Source of the DNA: Planctomycetia bacterium
GTDB lineage: Bacteria > Planctomycetota > Planctomycetia > Pirellulales > Thermoguttaceae
Length of the DNA: 56,418 bases
Assembly (NCBI GenBank): GCA_030539295.1
Contig: JAUNSJ010000023.1
Location: forward strand, 1-56,418
Direction of reading: 5' to 3'
Part shown: positions 53,880 through 56,418 of the stretch, in pieces
Numbering within the stretch: the stretch's first letter is position 1
Layout of the letters: every line of letters begins with the position of its first letter
Translations under genes and position numbers: made by a program
The notes under the pieces: model-generated
Told to the model about the DNA's origin: nothing
The model's input: the letters and a program-made list of their open reading frames with translations, nothing else
Database searches by the model: none

Positions 53880-55829
53880 CTAAGCCTCACTAACACGCCA
53901 GTCAAGTAGACGAAGTTCCGCCTGACCTGAATAATCGCTGAAGACAATCTGGTAGGCAATATCGAAGGTCACTTCCGGATTCGCGGCCAGGTGCGCGTTG
54001 ATTTGGTCGGCCCAGTCGCCTTTGCGAAAGGCAATGGCACGCCGTTCGTCCTGATATTGGCGGAACCGAGCGGTGAAATGGGGACCTTTAATATCACGCT
54101 CACTCGGCGAGACGCCTTTTGCCTTACCCATACGCGACGCCTGATTCACGACGGAAACTCCGTAGGTCGCAAAGACCGGACGAGCATTACCCGAGCCGAA
54201 CGGAGCCATGCGCTCAAGGTCATGGAGCAGAGCCGCCGTTACGGTGGCCAGCGGATATTCGCCATCGATCCAGAGCTTGGGCGTTTTACTCTCTTCGGGG
54301 AGATTCGCCGCAACGAAGTCACAAAGAGCGGCTCGAAAGGCCGGGATTTCCGCTTCGTTAATACCAAGTCCGGCAGCTGCCGAGTGCCCCCCGAAACGCG
54401 TTAGATGGTCCTTGCACGCGTCGAGCGCCTCGTAGAGATTGAAACTGCTATTCGGCAAACCGCGTGCGCTCCCTGTCCCAGGGTCGGTGTTCAGTAAGGA
54501 AATCATAACCACCGGCTTGTGGTAGGTTTCCGCCAGGCGACCGGCGACTATACCGATGACCCCTTGGTGCCACTGCCGACTGGCCAGGACAAAAGCAGGG
54601 TCGTCGACATAGTCCGATTCGATCATCTGCTGCGCTTCCCGAAAGATTTTCCGCTCCAGCTTCTGCCGCGTTTCGTTCAAATTGTTAATAAAAGGAGCTA
54701 ACTCCCGGGCACGAGCTTCGTCATGAGTCAGGAGCAGTTCCACGCCAAGATTAGCCAGTCCCATCTGTCCCGCCACAGCGAGTCGGTCAGGCTGCGAAAG
54801 GAGCGATAAGGCACGCTCCCAGTTCCGCTGGTCCTCTTCATCTTTCGGCGACGTTTCACTCAAAACTTCACGTCCGGCAGCGTTCAGTCGAGGCGCGATA
54901 AAAAAGCCAATGTCTTCGCTCGTAATGCGTTTGGAAGTGGAACTGCTGTGAATGGCTTCGATTAAATAGCGCAGGCCGACCGGTAAATGATCCACGAGCG
55001 AGACAGCCAGCGCGAATCGGACGATAGCGCGATTTTCATCCTGAAGTGGAACAACATCCGCTACGGTTCCCAACGCCGCCAGGCCCACCGCCTGAACGAG
55101 CAGATTCTTCATCGGTTCACTGGCGTTCTGCCCGTCATTTGCGATTTTCGCAAGCGCCCATGCGACTTTTAACGCTACCGCGGCACCACATAAATTCGGG
55201 TAGGGATAGACTTTACCGTCAGATGAAAGAATCCGCGGATGGGCAATAGCAGCGGCCTTTGGCAAAAGAAGGTTTCCCGACTGCGGGTCTATGAGCGGCG
55301 TGTGGTGGTCCGTAATAACAAGCGCCAACCCCAGCTCACGCGCTGCCTCGGCTTCCGCGACGCTGGTTATGCCGCAATCGACGGTTACAACAACCTCGGT
55401 CCCTTCGTCAACCAGCTTTTTCAAGGCGTTCCTATTCAGCCCGTAGCCTTCGTCCAGACGATTCGGCAGGTAATAGGTCACTTCACCACCCAAATGCTTG
55501 ATGGCACTGACCAAAACCGCTATGGCTGTCATTCCATCGACGTCGTAATCGCCATAGACCGTGATTTTCTTCCTGCTGACAATGGCGTCGTGGATAATCT
55601 TTGCAGCGTCCAGAGCGCCAGGCAATCGCTCAGGCGGGTATAAACTCTTGGAGAGACTAACCGGAGCGAGAAAGAGCAAGAGTTGCGCGGGGTCAGTAAC
55701 CCCACGTCCGGAAAGGATTTGCGTTATGACCGGAGAGAGATGTGTTCGTTCAGCGAGCGTATGGACCGTGTGCGGGTCAAAGGGTCGCGGAATCCATTGA
55801 ACCGGAGTTTTCCGGGGCACGCGTTCCAT
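53880..55829 (-). CDS. recJ: single-stranded-DNA-specific exonuclease RecJ
   Basis: RecJ degrades single-stranded DNA from the 5' end in recombination and mismatch repair. The 649-residue protein shows the DHH-family motifs: VYGDYDVDGMTAIAVL (motif I, Asp pair), a second Asp region in VTVDCGITS, VITDHHTP (DHH), HPRILSSDG, NLCGAAVALK and a DHHA1 domain with FGGHSAAAGLGI, then an OB-type C-terminal part. Start at 55829 is preferred over an ATG six bases upstream because GGAG is spaced correctly from it. It follows rpmG, separated by a terminator. Confidence 0.94.
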   Translation of the reverse strand: MERVPRKTPVQWIPRPFDPHTVHTLAERTHLSPVITQILSGRGVTDPAQLLLFLAPVSLSKSLYPPERLPGALDAAKIIHDAIVSRKKITVYGDYDVDGMTAIAVLVSAIKHLGGEVTYYLPNRLDEGYGLNRNALKKLVDEGTEVVVTVDCGITSVAEAEAARELGLALVITDHHTPLIDPQSGNLLLPKAAAIAHPRILSSDGKVYPYPNLCGAAVALKVAWALAKIANDGQNASEPMKNLLVQAVGLAALGTVADVVPLQDENRAIVRFALAVSLVDHLPVGLRYLIEAIHSSSTSKRITSEDIGFFIAPRLNAAGREVLSETSPKDEEDQRNWERALSLLSQPDRLAVAGQMGLANLGVELLLTHDEARARELAPFINNLNETRQKLERKIFREAQQMIESDYVDDPAFVLASRQWHQGVIGIVAGRLAETYHKPVVMISLLNTDPGTGSARGLPNSSFNLYEALDACKDHLTRFGGHSAAAGLGINEAEIPAFRAALCDFVAANLPEESKTPKLWIDGEYPLATVTAALLHDLERMAPFGSGNARPVFATYGVSVVNQASRMGKAKGVSPSERDIKGPHFTARFRQYQDERRAIAFRKGDWADQINAHLAANPEVTFDIAYQIVFSDYSGQAELRLLDWRVSEA

Positions 55830-55901
55830 AAGCATCTCCAGAGTGAACGAGTAGTTAAAGTGCAGTTACACATTTATAACACACAGCAAGAATAACAACA
55901 C

Positions 55902-55930
55902 AAAAAAAGAGCGGCCAACGCACGCTCTTT
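55902..55930 (-). terminator. intrinsic terminator downstream of rpmG
   Basis: On the minus strand AAAGAGCG and CGCTCTTT make an 8-bp stem followed by TTTTTTTG. It lies 38 bp after the rpmG stop and before recJ. Confidence 0.8.
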
Positions 55931-55967
55931 CTTTGTTAACAAGGCTCTGCTTGAGGCAAGCAGGCTC

Positions 55968-56135
55968 TTATTTCTTTTTCTCCGTGTGGAGTGTGTGCTT
56001 GCGGAGCTTGGGGCAATATCGACGCAGTTTGAGCTTCTCACCACCCGGTTTACGGCGCACGATATAATTATATTCTCCCGTCTCTTCGCAAACGAGATAA
56101 ACAGTTTCCGCTTTTTTCTTACTTTTACCTGCCAT
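55968..56135 (-). CDS. rpmG: 50S ribosomal protein L33
   Basis: A 55-residue protein read from MAGKSKKKAETVYLVCEETG to the TEKKK end. It has YIVRRKPGGEKLKLRRYCPKL-type sequence of L33 with two of the four zinc cysteines (C16 and C42), so this is a C-minus-like variant that does not bind zinc. AAGG lies 9 bp upstream. A terminator follows. The 283-bp stretch 56136-56418 holds a TATAAT (minus strand, 56201-56196) that could be its -10 and the right end repeat, no gene. Confidence 0.9.
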   Translation of the reverse strand: MAGKSKKKAETVYLVCEETGEYNYIVRRKPGGEKLKLRRYCPKLRKHTLHTEKKK

Positions 56136-56363
56136 TTTTCGTACCTTACTTTCACTTGGGGATGGAACAAAAACAGTCCATTATCAATTCATAATATTAT
56201 AGCAGCCAAAAGGGTAACTGGAAGTGGGGGTTCTTAAAATTCTTGAGGATCGTTCTCCGGCCAAAATCGAGTCCGTGCTAAAAATCATGGCTGGCCTGTC
56301 AAAAAAGAACGACCAACCCGCCCTAATACGCTATTCCCGCGGTCACAACCATGAACCGGCAAC

Positions 56364-56418
56364 AACGAAAACATACCCCCCGCGTAACGCACCATCTCGT
56401 GATTTGCCTAACGCCATC
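56364..56418. repeat. 55-bp terminal inverted repeat, right copy
   Basis: Exact reverse complement of bases 1-55. Just inside it, from about 56340, the sequence reads CCGGCAACAACGAAAAC, the tail of the dispersed intergenic repeat family, so the contig stops inside a repeat. Confidence 0.9.

Noticed and set aside
53660..53893. Plus-strand 77-codon frame upstream of the ABC transporter
   Set aside because: Covers the promoter and the end of recJ, with no ribosome site.
1..56418. CRISPR array, rRNA operon, prophage structural genes or insertion sequences
   Set aside because: No regular short repeat-spacer pattern, no rRNA motifs, no terminase/capsid/tail or transposase genes were seen.

Overview
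The window looks like one metagenome-assembled contig from a member of the Planctomycetota, probably a Pirellulales-type lineage from an anoxic habitat. The reasons are a DUF1559 pseudopilin-like protein, twin-arginine (RRxFLG) Gfo/Idh/MocA and TIM-barrel sugar-epimerase-like proteins, a Hanks-type kinase with an N-terminal extension and a C-terminal membrane helix, a secreted beta-propeller/cytochrome c protein, and very large secreted proteins with Gly/Met-rich linkers. An NfnAB-type electron-bifurcating transhydrogenase pair suggests an anaerobic or fermentative life style. The first and last 55 bases are exact reverse complements and then diverge. That length fits an assembly-graph overlap inside a dispersed repeat, so the contig probably ends at repeats and not at a replicon end.

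Layout. 0.2-3.3 kb: Tat-exported oxidoreductase plus a secreted repeat protein. 9.3-3.3 kb (minus strand): one apparent operon from a clear promoter, TIM-barrel epimerase-like gene, nfnA, nfnB, ispH and an MscS channel. 10.7-9.4 kb: hisI-hisG. 11.1-15.8 kb: apgM and an AddB-like nuclease. 20.1-15.9 kb (minus): rpsA, a secreted unknown and a CCA-adding enzyme. 20.6-24 kb: beta-propeller cytochrome, tRNA-Arg(UCG), secreted unknown. 24.2-30.5 kb: aminotransferase, arfB, csrA, Tat-exported epimerase, a strongly folded leader followed by queD, RluA-type pseudouridine synthase, alpha/beta hydrolase. 35.0-30.5 kb (minus): an accessory-looking block with a tyrosine recombinase, two unknown proteins, a 56-residue zinc ribbon, a ParB-N protein and an ABC-ATPase/GNAT fusion. 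35.3-40 kb: YhaM-like nuclease, kinase, apt, and a TsaC/arginine-phosphatase-like fusion. 47.6-40.4 kb (minus): a PilM-PilN fusion and two giant inner-membrane partners, probably a diverged type IV pilus or type II secretion assembly platform. 50-48 kb: a DUF1559 protein whose well-placed start codon is put out of frame by a G10 tract, followed by a lipoprotein. 53.6-50.2 kb: an ABC uptake system in which binding protein and permease are fused and the ATPase is altered at four key motifs. 56.1-53.9 kb: rpmG and recJ.

Most genes are housekeeping. The best candidates for something new are the ParB/zinc-ribbon/ABC-GNAT block, the G-tract at the DUF1559 gene, the fused pilus platform, the odd ABC transporter, the nested stem-loop before queD, and a family of GC-rich intergenic repeats with a shared CCAGCAAYRAYGAAAAC tail. 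No CRISPR array, rRNA or insertion sequence was seen. All assignments come from reading motifs by eye. No database search was possible.
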